Origin: Marinobacter changyiensis
GTDB lineage: Bacteria > Pseudomonadota > Gammaproteobacteria > Pseudomonadales > Oleiphilaceae
Direction of reading: 5' to 3'
NCBI RefSeq assembly: GCF_009193265.1
Contig: NZ_VZZZ01000001.1
Location: 992,001 to 1,056,000 of the forward strand
DNA: 64,000 nt
Both the position numbers and the translations under genes were made by a program. The notes under the pieces are model-generated. The model was not told where the DNA came from, did no database searches, and saw only the letters and a program-made list of their open reading frames with translations. Numbering within the stretch: position 1 is the stretch's first letter; every line of letters starts with the position of its first letter. Of the stretch, positions 36,143 to 44,445 are shown piece after piece.

Positions 36143-36493
36143 TCAGGAGGTCGCGGCAATCACCGTAATTTCCACCAGCAACTCCGGAGACGCCATCTGA
36201 GCCTGCACGCAGGCCCTGGCCGGCGCCGTACCTTCAGGCACCCAGTTATCCCAGACCTCGTTCAGGGCCTGAAAATCCGCCATGTCAGCCAGGTAGATCG
36301 TTGCCGACAGGATTTTGTCTCGGCCGGAACCGGCAACTTCCAGCAACTCGTCCACCTTTTCCAGCATCCCGGTTACCTGGGTACGAATGTCGCCGTTCCT
36401 GTCCTTGGCAACCTGGCCGCACAGGTAAGCGGTGCCATTGTGCTTTACGATCTTGCTCATTCGGCTGTTCGTGGAAATACGCTCAATGGTCAT
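36143..36493 (-). CDS. RidA-family enamine/imine deaminase-like protein
   Basis: A 116-residue protein from [20 protein letters not shown]; the much longer open frame upstream runs through an attC and is not used. It has RidA features: [40 protein letters not shown] and the Arg/Glu region [20 protein letters not shown]. It probably clears reactive 2-aminoacrylate-like intermediates. It marks the chromosomal flank at the distal end of array B. Confidence 0.85.
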   Translation of the reverse strand: MTIERISTNSRMSKIVKHNGTAYLCGQVAKDRNGDIRTQVTGMLEKVDELLEVAGSGRDKILSATIYLADMADFQALNEVWDNWVPEGTAPARACVQAQMASPELLVEITVIAATS

Positions 36494-36556
36494 GGTGACG
36501 GCCTGATTGGGGAAAGTAGTGACTATATAACCAGTAACTGGGGCGTGGATAAAGCC

Positions 36557-36630
36557 TCTTATTACGCCAGTGGTAATGGGCGCCAACGGAGCGCAGTGAC
36601 GTAGGCGTCCCGTTGACCACCTTGTTAGGG
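36557..36630 (-). repeat. attC site, last of array B
   Basis: Minus strand CCCTAACAAGGTGGTCAACG ... GGCGTAATAAG, 74 bp, with inner GACGCC/GGCGCC arms. The opening CCCTAAC gives the TAA stop of the MAPEG gene. The closing box (GTAATAA) has lost the GTT core. The site is closely similar to that at 44446-44515. Confidence 0.75.
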
Positions 36631-37047
36631 AAGTGCATAGAGAATCTGGAAACTCATGATAAACATGCACACCACACCAACTGCATATGCCACCGTACGC
36701 CACGGCTGGATCCCGCCAAGATAAAACAATGTATGCAGATAACGTGCTGCCGTGAAAACCATGAACAGCCAAGGGGCCATCCCCGAAGTAGCCTCAACCC
36801 AGATGTAAGCAACTCCCAGCGCGAGAAAAATAGGAATATTTTCAAGATCGTTTAGCCAGGCTCGGGCAGCTCTTTGAACTTGAGGTAACTCCTCTTTGGC
36901 GGGCTCACGCCCGACGAAAGCTGCATCCTCAGGGATTTTGAATGTGAGCTTCCCGATTCGATGGAATCCCTGATATGCGGAGATCGCGAACATCTTGAAA
37001 AACAGAAGCACTGAAGCTAACGCGTACCAATATTCTGCCTGATCCAT
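36625..37047 (-). CDS. MAPEG-family membrane protein (cassette)
   Basis: A 140-residue protein with four membrane helices: [60 protein letters not shown] and [20 protein letters not shown]. The RxxxNxxEN-like signature ([16 protein letters not shown]) and [19 protein letters not shown] are typical of MAPEG (membrane-associated glutathione/eicosanoid enzymes). It may conjugate glutathione or reduce peroxides. The stop lies in the attC. Confidence 0.85.
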   Translation of the reverse strand: MDQAEYWYALASVLLFFKMFAISAYQGFHRIGKLTFKIPEDAAFVGREPAKEELPQVQRAARAWLNDLENIPIFLALGVAYIWVEATSGMAPWLFMVFTAARYLHTLFYLGGIQPWRTVAYAVGVVCMFIMSFQILYALP

Positions 37048-37061
37048 GGTGTTTCCTTATT

Positions 37062-37125
37062 CCCTAACGCTGAAATAAACGGCGGCTAAAAGCCGTCCGG
37101 TGGACGGCCGCCAAGCCGGGAATAG
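37062..37125 (-). repeat. attC site, 3' part, disrupted by palindromic repeat
   Basis: Minus strand TTCCCGGCTTGGCGGCCGTC, then CACCGGACGGC and a closing GTTAGGG box. It is nearly identical to the corresponding part of the attC at 46965-47028, but its 5' half (xxATAAC) is missing and the palindromic repeat at 37126 begins at that point. Confidence 0.7.
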
Positions 37126-37192
37126 AAAAAAAGCGGGACAGACCTATTTCTTGGCTGTTTCCGTGAACGAAAAATAGATCCGTCCCGGTTTT
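37126..37192. repeat. 67-bp palindromic repeat, full copy
   Basis: AAAAAAAGCGGGACAGACCT ... AAAATAGATCCGTCCCGGTT, forming a long imperfect hairpin (AAGCGGGACAGACCTATTT with AAATAGATCCGTCCCGGTTT). The second copy in the window is at 31313. Such GGGACAG palindromes resemble the REP/RAYT-associated class of non-autonomous repeats. Confidence 0.7.
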
Positions 37193-37347
37193 CCCGTACG
37201 CCAGAAATCAGCTTTGGCGACCAAGAGCTTTTACTGCTAACCCCGCAAATTTCCTCCGTGCCAGAAAAGCATCTCAAAAACCCGGTGGGTTCCCTATCGC
37301 ATTTCAGAGACCAGATTGTCGGAGCTCTGGGCCTTGCTGTCACCGGC

Positions 37348-37424
37348 ATTTAACGCCCGGGCTCAGCTGCCGGTTTGGAGCTGCGAAGCGGCAAAAAGCG
37401 GGTCGCTGTGCAGCCAATTATTAA
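37348..37424 (-). repeat. attC site
   Basis: Minus strand CTTTAATAATTGGCTGCACA ... GCCCGGGCGTTAAAT, 77 bp, with arms GCCGGTTTGGAGCTGCG / CGCAGCTCCAAACCGGC and the closing GTTAAAT. It provides the stop codon of the parE remnant. Confidence 0.75.
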
Positions 37425-37623
37425 AGCCTGCCCAGCCAGTACTGCGGACGTCGCCTGTCATGGGCAACAGCCAGAACTTGAAAACCATCAGGCTTTTCTC
37501 TGTAAACAATAGATAGCGGAAATCTGTGAAGGGGTGCTCTACGAATATCTGGCGGCAACTCGACTTGCCAGGCTTTTGGTGACTCGCCAACTAAATTGGC
37601 CAGGGCCTCAAATTCCTCTTAAA
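37421..37623 (-). pseudogene. ParE/RelE toxin, N-terminally deleted
   Basis: The minus frame reads EEFEALANLVGESPKAWQVE, then PLSIVYREKPDGFQVLAVAH and DRRRPQYWLGRL, the complete C-terminal half of a ParE-type plasmid-stabilisation toxin (VYRE...VLAVAHxRRxPxYW). The N-terminal half is gone. The junction at ~37625 joins it to a piece of attC (GCCGCCGGACGCCCTTTAA) and the truncated GDCCVxC-like gene. No antitoxin gene is adjacent. Confidence 0.75.
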
Positions 37624-37791
37624 GGGCGTCCGGCGGCCATCGGCCGTGTACTGCTGGGGCTTTAGCACAACATGGCAAGACTCGCACTCATAGAAATACA
37701 GGCATGAGTCGGTAGGCATGGTTTCCGCTTTCTGGTAACCACAGTTTGGACATTTAAGAGTTGATTCCAAGACTACATCGACCATATCCAT
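37591..37791 (-). pseudogene. truncated GDCCVxC-domain-like cysteine protein
   Basis: From ATG 37791 (after GGGAGG) it reads MDMVDVVLESTLKCPNCGYQ, then PTDSCLYFYECESCHVVLKP, which matches the start of GDCCVxC-type small proteins with Cys pairs (CPNC, CESC). The diagnostic C-terminal GDCCVFC is missing: after VLKP the frame enters attC-like sequence and then the wrong frame of the parE remnant. A cassette cut short by deletion. Confidence 0.65.
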
Positions 37792-37863
37792 GCCCTCCCG
37801 CAAGGTATGAATTCAGCTCCGTCCACACTGAACCTGGCTCAGCAGAGAAGCTGAGCAGGCCTT

Positions 37864-37908
37864 TAACGAATGATGTGGACTCCCCCTGAATGCCATCAAT
37901 GTGGACTT
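37864..37908. mobile_element. solo IS1111-type end (remnant)
   Basis: TAACGAATGATGTGGACTCC, then CCCTGAATGCCATCAATGTGGAC, aligns with the left end of the IS at 44920 (TAACGAATGATATGGACTCC, then CCCTGC...GGCATCGATGTG). The rest of the element is absent, so this is a scar of an earlier insertion next to a cassette boundary. Confidence 0.6.
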
Positions 37909-38005
37909 GCGAGTCGTTGGCCCGCTGGGTTATCGACGAACTGGATGACCACAACATAAGGCCAAATCATAGGTCAGAAGTGACGACTGCAACGGGGTAG
38001 AACCG

Positions 38006-38785
38006 CTATAACAGGCCATAACGACGAAGAATGCCATCCAGTCTCCCGGATTTCTTCAATTCAGTAAGCTTATCGGACAGTATTTCAGCATGCCGGTCAG
38101 CAGCCGGATTGAGGGGGCTGAATCCGGTATAGTCTTCAAACGCCTCAGTTGTATAGCCTGCTATTGTGATCCTTTCCCTGATTCCCATCTTTTCAAGCTG
38201 ATACAACGCAGAGTATTCGCCTTCGAGAAACGTGTTAACGCGATAAGCCTGGAGCATCAGCAACCCTCGTCTGGTCGTGCTCTCTCCATGGATGACATGC
38301 ACCCGCTTTTCATTTCTCTGCTCTTTTGCAAGATAAGCGATCAGATCGGGATCCACATAATGGAAGCCTTTGACAATGGCGACGGTGACCCGGGATAAAG
38401 ACTCGACTCCCGTATATCTCCACGTTGTTCCTGAGTTCACCAGAAACGCCACGCGTTGAACGACTGTTGGCTCGTCCGGATAAACCAGATCGGGCGCATA
38501 GTCTCTGCCAACCACAATAATTCCGTCATGTTTGCCGGCCTGCACCGAATTCACGGCCCGCGCGTAGGGGAGAATATCGATCACAAGCGTATAGCCGGCC
38601 TCTTCAAACGCCTCTCTGACGACGTCCGTCATAAACCCTTCCTTGCCCATCTCTTTTGAGGGATCGCAGGTGAAAGGGCAATAATCAATCGTCGCAAAGC
38701 GAATGGTCTCAGCCCAGGTAATGGTCGGGCAAAGACAGGCGCTCACCCCAACAACGAACAGAACAGACCATCTCATTGTACTCAT
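38006..38785 (-). CDS. family 3 extracellular solute-binding protein (cassette)
   Basis: A 259-residue protein with a signal peptide (RWSVLFVVGVSACLCPTITW, cleaved near AETI). SBP_bac_3 features: IRFATIDYCPFTCDPSKEMG, GFMTDVVREAFEEAGYTLVI, LPYARAVNSVQAGKHDGIIV and a C-terminal LTELKKSGRLDGILRRYGLL. It would bind an amino acid or similar solute in the periplasm. No permease or ATPase gene is nearby, so it works with a distant transporter or as a receptor. It lies between two IS-end scars within array B. Confidence 0.8.
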   Translation of the reverse strand: MSTMRWSVLFVVGVSACLCPTITWAETIRFATIDYCPFTCDPSKEMGKEGFMTDVVREAFEEAGYTLVIDILPYARAVNSVQAGKHDGIIVVGRDYAPDLVYPDEPTVVQRVAFLVNSGTTWRYTGVESLSRVTVAIVKGFHYVDPDLIAYLAKEQRNEKRVHVIHGESTTRRGLLMLQAYRVNTFLEGEYSALYQLEKMGIRERITIAGYTTEAFEDYTGFSPLNPAADRHAEILSDKLTELKKSGRLDGILRRYGLL

Positions 38786-38993
38786 CTTTTCTTCATCTTT
38801 TTTCGAACATTTGACTTCCTTGACTGGGCCAGCGCCTGGAAGCTCAGCGTCCAGTTAGCCGCTCTGTCGGGTCCTTTTGATCAGGATAGCAGCTTATTTC
38901 CACCCACGTAGGCACAAGGCCCTGCCCCTTGCTGAAGTGGTGTACAGGCTATTGTTCCGCATGAACAAAAGGCACAGAAGTTGACCATTCAAA

Positions 38994-39027
38994 TAACGAA
39001 TGATTTGGACTCCCTCTGCTCCCATAG
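38994..39027. mobile_element. solo IS1111-type end (remnant)
   Basis: ATAACGAATGATTTGGACTC, then CCTCTGCTCCCATAG, matches the left end of the IS at 44918 (ATAACGAATGATATGGACTC, then CCCCTGCTCCCACGG). It abuts the attC at 39029. No transposase remains. Confidence 0.65.
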
Positions 39028-39028
39028 C

Positions 39029-39106
39029 GCCTAACGCCCGGCTCACGCGCCGGTTTAAAGCCGCGAAGCGTCGAAAAAACGGTCGCAGTGCCGCCGATTG
39101 TTAAGC
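39029..39106 (-). repeat. attC site with both consensus boxes
   Basis: Minus strand GCTTAAC ... GTTAGGC, 78 bp; both fit the RYYYAAC / GTTRRRY consensus exactly. Inner arms: CGGCGGCAC and CCGGCGCGTGAGCCGG with a CGCTTCGCGGC loop region. The best-preserved attC in the window. Confidence 0.85.
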
Positions 39107-39114
39107 ATCTTCTG

Positions 39115-39178
39115 GGTCCATTGTCCGAAATCCAGCGCGGCTTTAGCTGCGTCCGACTGCATTCTTTTATTATGTGGC
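39115..39178 (-). repeat. degenerate attC half-site
   Basis: Minus strand CACATAATAAAAGAATGCAG, then TCGGACGCAGCTAAAGCCGC, has the look of the 5' half of an attC, but no closing GTT box follows before the intact attC at 39106. It lies between that attC and the reversed subtilisin gene. Confidence 0.4.
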
Positions 39179-39381
39179 CAGTGGACCGGGGCAAATGCGA
39201 TTTCAGTAAACCCAGCGGCCGTTGAACGGTCGATTCCGGCAGAGAAAGTGTGTCGGAGTCGACATTTTTAGTTTGTGTTGTTTGACTTTATAACTAATAT
39301 TCATTAGCGATTCGCCCGCTGACGATGCGAACGGGTCGGATTTACAATCGCGGTAACCTTATTTCACCCGAGGAAGGTACC

Positions 39382-42336
39382 ATGCTCATGTCCAACCGAA
39401 GTTTCGTTTCGCAGGTCGCGATAGCCGTTATTGTGGTGCTGGCGTCTATCAACGTTAGTATGGCATCAAGCCAGGGGGCTCAGGGCAAGGCTCTTGGCAA
39501 GAGCAGGTTCACCAACTCGGCCTACATTGTCCAGATGGCTGACATGCCGGTCAGCGCCTACACGGGCGGCATTAGCGGTTACGAGGCAACCAAGCCCCGG
39601 AATGGGCAAAAGATCGATATAAACAGCCGACAGGTCGCCAATTACAAGAGCTATCTCGAGTCACGGCACGATGATGTGCTGGCGCAAGTAGGTGGAGCGA
39701 AGAAGCTCTACAGCTATGGCTACGTCTTCAGCGGCTTCGCCGCCGAGATGACGCCGGCTCAAGCCACCAAGCTGGCGCAGATCCCTGGTGTGATCGCGGT
39801 GTCGAAAGACGAGTTCCGCGAACTCGTCACGGCTACAACGCCTGCGTTCCTCGGCCTGAGCGGCGCCGACGGTTTCTGGAACATGACGGCCAAGGGCGAG
39901 GACGTCATTATCGGCATCGTCGACAGCGGCATATGGCCCGAGCACCCAAGCTTCTACGACCGCACCGGCAACGACGGCAATGCCAGCAAGAACGGCATGC
40001 TGTCGTACCTGCAGATTCCGGGCTGGAACGGCAAGTGCGTCCCGGGCGAGGACTTCAACGCCTCGCTGTGCAACCAGAAGTTGATCAGTGCGCGCTTTTT
40101 TAACGAAGGCTTCGGCGGCAACGCCGGCATCGATGCCAACCTGCCCTTCGAGTTCAACTCGCCGCGCGACCACAATGGCCACGGTACGCACACCGCCACC
40201 ACGGCGGGCGGCAACGCCGACGTGGTCGTGACTGGACCGGGCGCGGGGGTCGGCCGCATCAGTGGCATTGCGCCGCGCGCGCGCATCGCGTCCTACAAGG
40301 CCTGCTGGTCGGTGCCCGGCACCGCCGGCAGCTGCGCGAGCGTCGACCTGCTGGCGGCGATCGACCAGGCGGTAGCCGATGGCGTCGACGTCATCAACTA
40401 CTCGATCAGCGGCTCGCGCACCAACTTCCGCGACCCGGTCCAGATCGCGTTCCTGTTTGCTGCCGATGCCGGCGTGTTCGTCGCCGCCTCGGCAGGCAAC
40501 AGCGGTCCGTTTTCCTCAACCGTCGCCCACCCCAGCCCGTGGATCACCACGGTCGCTGCCGGCACCCACGACCGCGAGGCGACAGGGTCCGCGACGCTGG
40601 GCAATGGCATCAGCTACAGCGGCGCCTCGGTCGCCGCGGCCGTTGGCCCGAAAACCCTCGTGGATGCGGCGAATGCGGGCCTGGCAGGTGCGAACCCGGC
40701 CGAAGCAGAACTGTGCTATCCCGGCACGCTCGACCCGTCGCAGGTCGCGGACACAATTGTCCTGTGCAGACGCGGCAATATCGCGCTAACCTCAAAGAGC
40801 CTGGCAGTCCAGCAGGCGGGCGGCGCCGGCATGGTGCTGTACAACCCAGTGGGTTCCTCCCTGACTGCCGATTTGCACTTGGTGCCTTCTGTGCATGTCG
40901 ATAACGTCAGCGGCCCGGCGATCAAGGCCTATGCGGCCACGGCGGGTGCGACGGCGACGATCAACCAGGCGTTGATCACCAACACGGCGCCGGCTCCGTT
41001 CACCGCGAACTTTTCGTCTCGAGGCCCTCTGCAAGCCAGCGGCGACCTGCTGAAACCGGACGTCATCGCGCCAGGGGTCGACATCCTGGCCGGTGTCGCA
41101 CCGCCGAACAACGGCGGCAAGTTGTTCGACCTGTACAGCGGCACCTCGATGTCCAGCCCGCACGTGGCCGGCCTTGCGGCGCTGTTCAAGGAACTGCAAC
41201 CGGACTGGTCGCCGATGGCCATCAAGTCGGCGCTGATGACCAGCGCCGGTGACGTTCTCGACGGCCTAAACACCAATCCACAGGTGATCTTCCGCCAGGG
41301 CGCGGGCCATGTGCGGCCGAACCACGCCATCGACCCGGGCCTGGTCTTCGACTCCAACTTCGCCGACTGGCTGAGTTTCATCTGCGGCGTGCAGCCGGGG
41401 GGCGGCTGCACTGGCGTGATGCCGATCGATCCGAGCGACTTCAACGTTGCGTCGATTGCAATCGGGAGCATGGCGGGATCCCAGACCGTCACGCGCCGGG
41501 TGACGAACGTCAGCGGCAAACCCGCGACATTCACTGCCAGCGCGAGCGGGCTGACGGACATGACTGTTTCGGTCAGTCCATCCACCCTGGACATTGGCGC
41601 CGGGGAGACGAAGGCGTTCAGCGTCACGCTCACCAACGCGGGCGCCACGTTCAATGCCCACCTTGGTGGTCAGCTGGCGTGGTCCGATGGCACGACGGCG
41701 GTGCGCGTCCCGATCGTCGTGCGGCCGGTGGCGCTGGGTGTTCCAACAGAGGTGAGCGGCAGCTTCAGCGTGTCGTTCGGCTACACGGGCATGTTTAGCG
41801 CTACGCCGCGCGGTCTCGTGCCCGCCGCCGTGATGGAAGACACGGTCATGCAGGATCCGGATCAGACCTTCAATGCGGGCGACTCTGCCGGTACCATCGC
41901 GGTGGAAGTAGAGGTTCCGGGTGGAACGACCTATGCCCGCTTCCGACTGTTCGACGCCGACGTCGAGCCCGGCAGTGACCTGGACCTGTATCTCTATGGC
42001 CCTAACGGCAACTTCGTCGGGGGAAGTGCCAACGGCAACTCCGATGAGATCATCAACGCCAGCAACCCGATACCGGGCACCTACACGGTTTATGTCCATG
42101 GCTGGGGTGTGCCGAGCGGTTCGTCACCGCTCAAGCTGTACACATGGGTGCTTGGCAGTGACGGCGAGGGCAACATGACCGTGACAGCTCCGGCGTCGGC
42201 GACCGTCGGCGAGACGGCCACAATCGACCTGGCCTTCAGTAACCTGGCTCCGGAAACCAGGTACCTCGGCAGCATCGGTTATAGCGGCATACCGGGCCTG
42301 CCTGCGCCTACCATCGTCCGGGTCGATGGGCCGTAA
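39382..42336 (+). CDS. secreted subtilisin-like S8 peptidase with PA domain
   Basis: A 984-residue protein from ATG 39382 (after GAGGAAGGT). Signal peptide (VAIAVIVVLASINVSMASSQ), I9 propeptide (~45-150, KKLYSYGYVFSGFAAEM), then the S8 domain with Asp in VIIGIVDSGIWPEHPSFYD, His in DHNGHGTHTATTAGG and Ser in LYSGTSMSSPHVAGLAALF. A PA domain is inserted (VLCRRGNIALTSKSLAVQQA). An Fn3-like domain and a PPC-like domain follow (SDLDLYLYGPNGNF). It has much higher GC than its neighbours, reads against the cassette direction and has its own terminator. A transferred gene from another proteobacterium is likely. Confidence 0.9.
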   Translation: MLMSNRSFVSQVAIAVIVVLASINVSMASSQGAQGKALGKSRFTNSAYIVQMADMPVSAYTGGISGYEATKPRNGQKIDINSRQVANYKSYLESRHDDVLAQVGGAKKLYSYGYVFSGFAAEMTPAQATKLAQIPGVIAVSKDEFRELVTATTPAFLGLSGADGFWNMTAKGEDVIIGIVDSGIWPEHPSFYDRTGNDGNASKNGMLSYLQIPGWNGKCVPGEDFNASLCNQKLISARFFNEGFGGNAGIDANLPFEFNSPRDHNGHGTHTATTAGGNADVVVTGPGAGVGRISGIAPRARIASYKACWSVPGTAGSCASVDLLAAIDQAVADGVDVINYSISGSRTNFRDPVQIAFLFAADAGVFVAASAGNSGPFSSTVAHPSPWITTVAAGTHDREATGSATLGNGISYSGASVAAAVGPKTLVDAANAGLAGANPAEAELCYPGTLDPSQVADTIVLCRRGNIALTSKSLAVQQAGGAGMVLYNPVGSSLTADLHLVPSVHVDNVSGPAIKAYAATAGATATINQALITNTAPAPFTANFSSRGPLQASGDLLKPDVIAPGVDILAGVAPPNNGGKLFDLYSGTSMSSPHVAGLAALFKELQPDWSPMAIKSALMTSAGDVLDGLNTNPQVIFRQGAGHVRPNHAIDPGLVFDSNFADWLSFICGVQPGGGCTGVMPIDPSDFNVASIAIGSMAGSQTVTRRVTNVSGKPATFTASASGLTDMTVSVSPSTLDIGAGETKAFSVTLTNAGATFNAHLGGQLAWSDGTTAVRVPIVVRPVALGVPTEVSGSFSVSFGYTGMFSATPRGLVPAAVMEDTVMQDPDQTFNAGDSAGTIAVEVEVPGGTTYARFRLFDADVEPGSDLDLYLYGPNGNFVGGSANGNSDEIINASNPIPGTYTVYVHGWGVPSGSSPLKLYTWVLGSDGEGNMTVTAPASATVGETATIDLAFSNLAPETRYLGSIGYSGIPGLPAPTIVRVDGP

Positions 42337-42362
42337 TCGAGGACGACCGATTCGTCGAACAA

Positions 42363-42671
42363 CTAGCGCCCCGGGGACCAATTCCCGGGGCGCTGGCCTT
42401 CTTTCTGGACAAGCGACTCAATTTCCTCGACTTTCTCGACCTCCCCGTTCCCCAGGTATTTGAAGAACTGACCTTCATCATCTCTAAAAACTTCTCCAGC
42501 ATTGATGACAGCCTGCTTCGGAGAAATTACTTTCAGTTCCCCAGTACTCTGGTTGAGTAAATAGACAACACCTGCCGAGGTTTCAAAGAGCGAAAAGTTG
42601 GAAGAGGCTGAAAACGTAGTGTTGTCACACCCTGTGAGAACAAGAGCTGCCAGAAGAATCCACAATCTCAT
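42363..42671 (-). CDS. small lipoprotein (cassette)
   Basis: A 102-residue protein with a lipobox (RLWILLAALVLTGCDNTTFS; Cys15). The mature part includes FSLFETSAGVVYLLNQSTGE and FFKYLGNGEVEKVEEIESLV; the family is unknown. The last codons lie inside the GC-rich hairpin that terminates the opposite subtilisin gene, so the C-terminus may be altered. Low GC, and follows an attC at 42688-42774. Confidence 0.7.
   Translation of the reverse strand: MRLWILLAALVLTGCDNTTFSASSNFSLFETSAGVVYLLNQSTGELKVISPKQAVINAGEVFRDDEGQFFKYLGNGEVEKVEEIESLVQKEGQRPGNWSPGR
42365..42404 (+). terminator. terminator of the S8 peptidase gene
   Basis: AGCGCCCCGGGG-ACCAATT-CCCGGGGCGCT, an 11-bp GC-rich stem, followed by GGCCTTCTTTCT. 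It starts 29 bp after the peptidase stop. Confidence 0.7.
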
Positions 42672-42687
42672 GCGAGAGTCCCCAAAG

Positions 42688-42774
42688 GATTAACGCCAGC
42701 CATATGCGGCGCCCTGATAAGGGCGTCCGGTGGAGCGCCAAAGGCCCGGAAAAGACTTCATGGCCTTATTATGC
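42688..42774 (-). repeat. attC site
   Basis: Minus strand GCATAATAAGGCCATGAAGT ... GGCTGGCGTTAATCC, 87 bp, with the GGGCCTTTGGCGCTCCACCG / GGACGCCC inner arms that recur in several attC here. GCATAA holds the stop codon of the preceding gene. Confidence 0.75.
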
Positions 42775-43158
42775 ATTTTCCAGTTTTTTGACCGCTTCTT
42801 GGGGTGTTAGCTCTTCCCCAAGCCAGATCTCTACTTTATGGGCACCAGTACCAAGGGCTATTTCCCGTAGGATCTTTTCTTCTACCTCAGACAAGCCGCC
42901 CTCGATCATCTCAAGGGGATGCATCAATATTTCTGGGCTCTTCTTCAGAAATTGCTTTGGCAGAACTTTCTTTATGCCGTTGGACAAATGGCGCTCAGCT
43001 AATCGGAACTCCCCTATCAGAAGTCGAGATGTGCTGAAGGGTTCTGGTGGTGAAACGACCTCAACAGCAAGATCACCTGAGACCTTAATGATCTCAAAAC
43101 GGTTTCTCGAGATCTTCACGTAGAGCTTCTCTGTGAACAGCTTTTTGATCAAACTCAT
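42769..43158 (-). CDS. cassette-encoded hypothetical protein
   Basis: A 129-residue protein: SLIKKLFTEKLYVKISRNRF, EIIKVSGDLAVEVVSPPEPF and STSRLLIGEFRLAERHLSNG, then a helical C-terminus with VEIWLGEELTPQEAVKKLEN. The N-terminal part resembles proteins often labelled rod-shape/MreB-like in other integrons (short strands around SRNRxEI and LIGEF), but no ATPase motif is present. The function is unknown. The stop falls in the attC. Confidence 0.65.
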   Translation of the reverse strand: MSLIKKLFTEKLYVKISRNRFEIIKVSGDLAVEVVSPPEPFSTSRLLIGEFRLAERHLSNGIKKVLPKQFLKKSPEILMHPLEMIEGGLSEVEEKILREIALGTGAHKVEIWLGEELTPQEAVKKLENA

Positions 43159-43165
43159 ATCCTAT

Positions 43166-43224
43166 GCATAACGCGAAAACGAAGCGGCGCGCCTCACACG
43201 TCCGCCTTACGCGGTTTGTTATCA
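43166..43224 (-). repeat. attC site
   Basis: Minus strand TGATAAC ... GTTATGC, 59 bp, with arms AAACCGCG / CGTTTTCGCG and GGCGGACGTGTGAGGCGCGC. It lies ~140 bp after the nitronate monooxygenase gene. The next gene starts 8 bp beyond it. Confidence 0.75.
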
Positions 43225-43360
43225 CTGTTTTGGCCACCGCTATATGCTTAGACAACCCATTTGAAATTTTGTGAACGAGAGCTGTACTGCCTATGTGAAC
43301 ATAGCACTTCTCAACGGCAAATTTTCCATTCAGGGTGTTGGGGCTGTCTAGAGTAACTGG

Positions 43361-44410
43361 TTAGTGTGCCCCGTTAGCTCCCTTAGCCAACTCCAAGGTT
43401 AGATCCGCTGCCGGAATTTCCTTGCAGCCACTTACATTTTGTCCTGCCCATAACGGCGAAAAATCTCCCGACCCCAAGCGCTCTGCTTCCGCACGCAGTG
43501 GTGCCAGAGCAGCAGATGCCAGTGGAAAAGCCGGAGCCACGGGGCTCATAGGCCCGAGTTCCTTCATCAGACGGTTCGCAATGCCCCGAGCCGGTCGCCC
43601 AGAGAACAAATTAGTAAGGGCAGTAAATATCGCCGAGTCGCTCTTAATGGCAGCTCGGTGAACTGCACTCGTAGTGGCTTCTGGGCACAGCAAATAAGCC
43701 GTGCCTATTTGCACTCCAGCAGCACCTAACGACAGAGCAGCAGAAACGCCGTTTGCGTCGGCGATGCCACCTGCGGCGATAACCGGAATATTAACTGCCC
43801 GAACGATTTGCGGGAGCAAAGCGAACGTTCCAATCTGGGTGTTCAGATCATCCAATAGGAAAACCCCGCGATGGCCCCCAGCTTCTAAACCTTGTGCGAT
43901 TATGGCGTCGACTCCGTGCGCCTCCAACCAACGGGCTTCTTCCACAGTTGTCGCGGTAGAGAGTATTTTAGCCCCCCACTTCCGCACTTGGTCCAACAAA
44001 CCTTGCTCGGGCAAGCCGTAATGGAAACTTACAACGGCAGGCCTAAACTCAGCCAGAACGTCGGCGGCTTCTGGACTAAAAGGCAAACGCCCGGCTCCGC
44101 CAGCGATAGTGCTTAGGTCGATCCCATACTCTTCGTAATAAGGTGACAGTGTCGCCCTCCAAGCTGCTTCGTGCTCACTATTTGGCTCTGGCTTCGTATG
44201 GCAAAAGAAATTAACGTTGAAGGGGCGTTTGGTCTGCGCCTTTATAGCCGCCATCTCCTTGCGAATAGCTTCAACACTTAACATTCCGCAAGGGAGCGAA
44301 CCCAACCCACCAGCATTGGATACTGCGATTGCGAGCGCACTGCTCTGCACTCCCGCCATAGGCGCTTGAATGATTGGAATCTCTATACCTAGAAGATCCT
44401 GAATACTCAT
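43361..44410 (-). CDS. nitronate monooxygenase (cassette)
   Basis: A 349-residue FMN-dependent TIM-barrel enzyme. IEIPIIQAPMAGVQSSALAI at the N-terminus, GADAIIAQGLEAGGHRG-type motif (DAIIAQGLEAGGHRGVF, with the catalytic His) and VIAAGGIADANGVSAALSLG plus GVQIGTAYLLCPEA for FMN binding. It oxidises alkyl nitronates such as propionate-3-nitronate. Start after AAGGAC. Full length and apparently intact, an unusually large metabolic enzyme for a cassette. Confidence 0.9.
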   Translation of the reverse strand: MSIQDLLGIEIPIIQAPMAGVQSSALAIAVSNAGGLGSLPCGMLSVEAIRKEMAAIKAQTKRPFNVNFFCHTKPEPNSEHEAAWRATLSPYYEEYGIDLSTIAGGAGRLPFSPEAADVLAEFRPAVVSFHYGLPEQGLLDQVRKWGAKILSTATTVEEARWLEAHGVDAIIAQGLEAGGHRGVFLLDDLNTQIGTFALLPQIVRAVNIPVIAAGGIADANGVSAALSLGAAGVQIGTAYLLCPEATTSAVHRAAIKSDSAIFTALTNLFSGRPARGIANRLMKELGPMSPVAPAFPLASAALAPLRAEAERLGSGDFSPLWAGQNVSGCKEIPAADLTLELAKGANGAH

Positions 44411-44445
44411 TGGCCGTCCTTTTCAGTTAGACATTAGACATGGGG

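Noticed and set aside
36494-36772. Long N-terminal extension of RidA
   Set aside because: The open frame passes through an attC and into the MAPEG gene region antisense; RidA proteins start at the internal ATG used here.
37086-37349. 87-codon minus frame starting right after an attC box
   Set aside because: Its second half reads through the palindromic repeat and an attC; no domain or natural composition supports a protein.
41266-42099. 277-codon minus-strand frame
   Set aside because: Antisense to the subtilisin gene, Arg/Ala/His-rich as expected from the high-GC coding strand.
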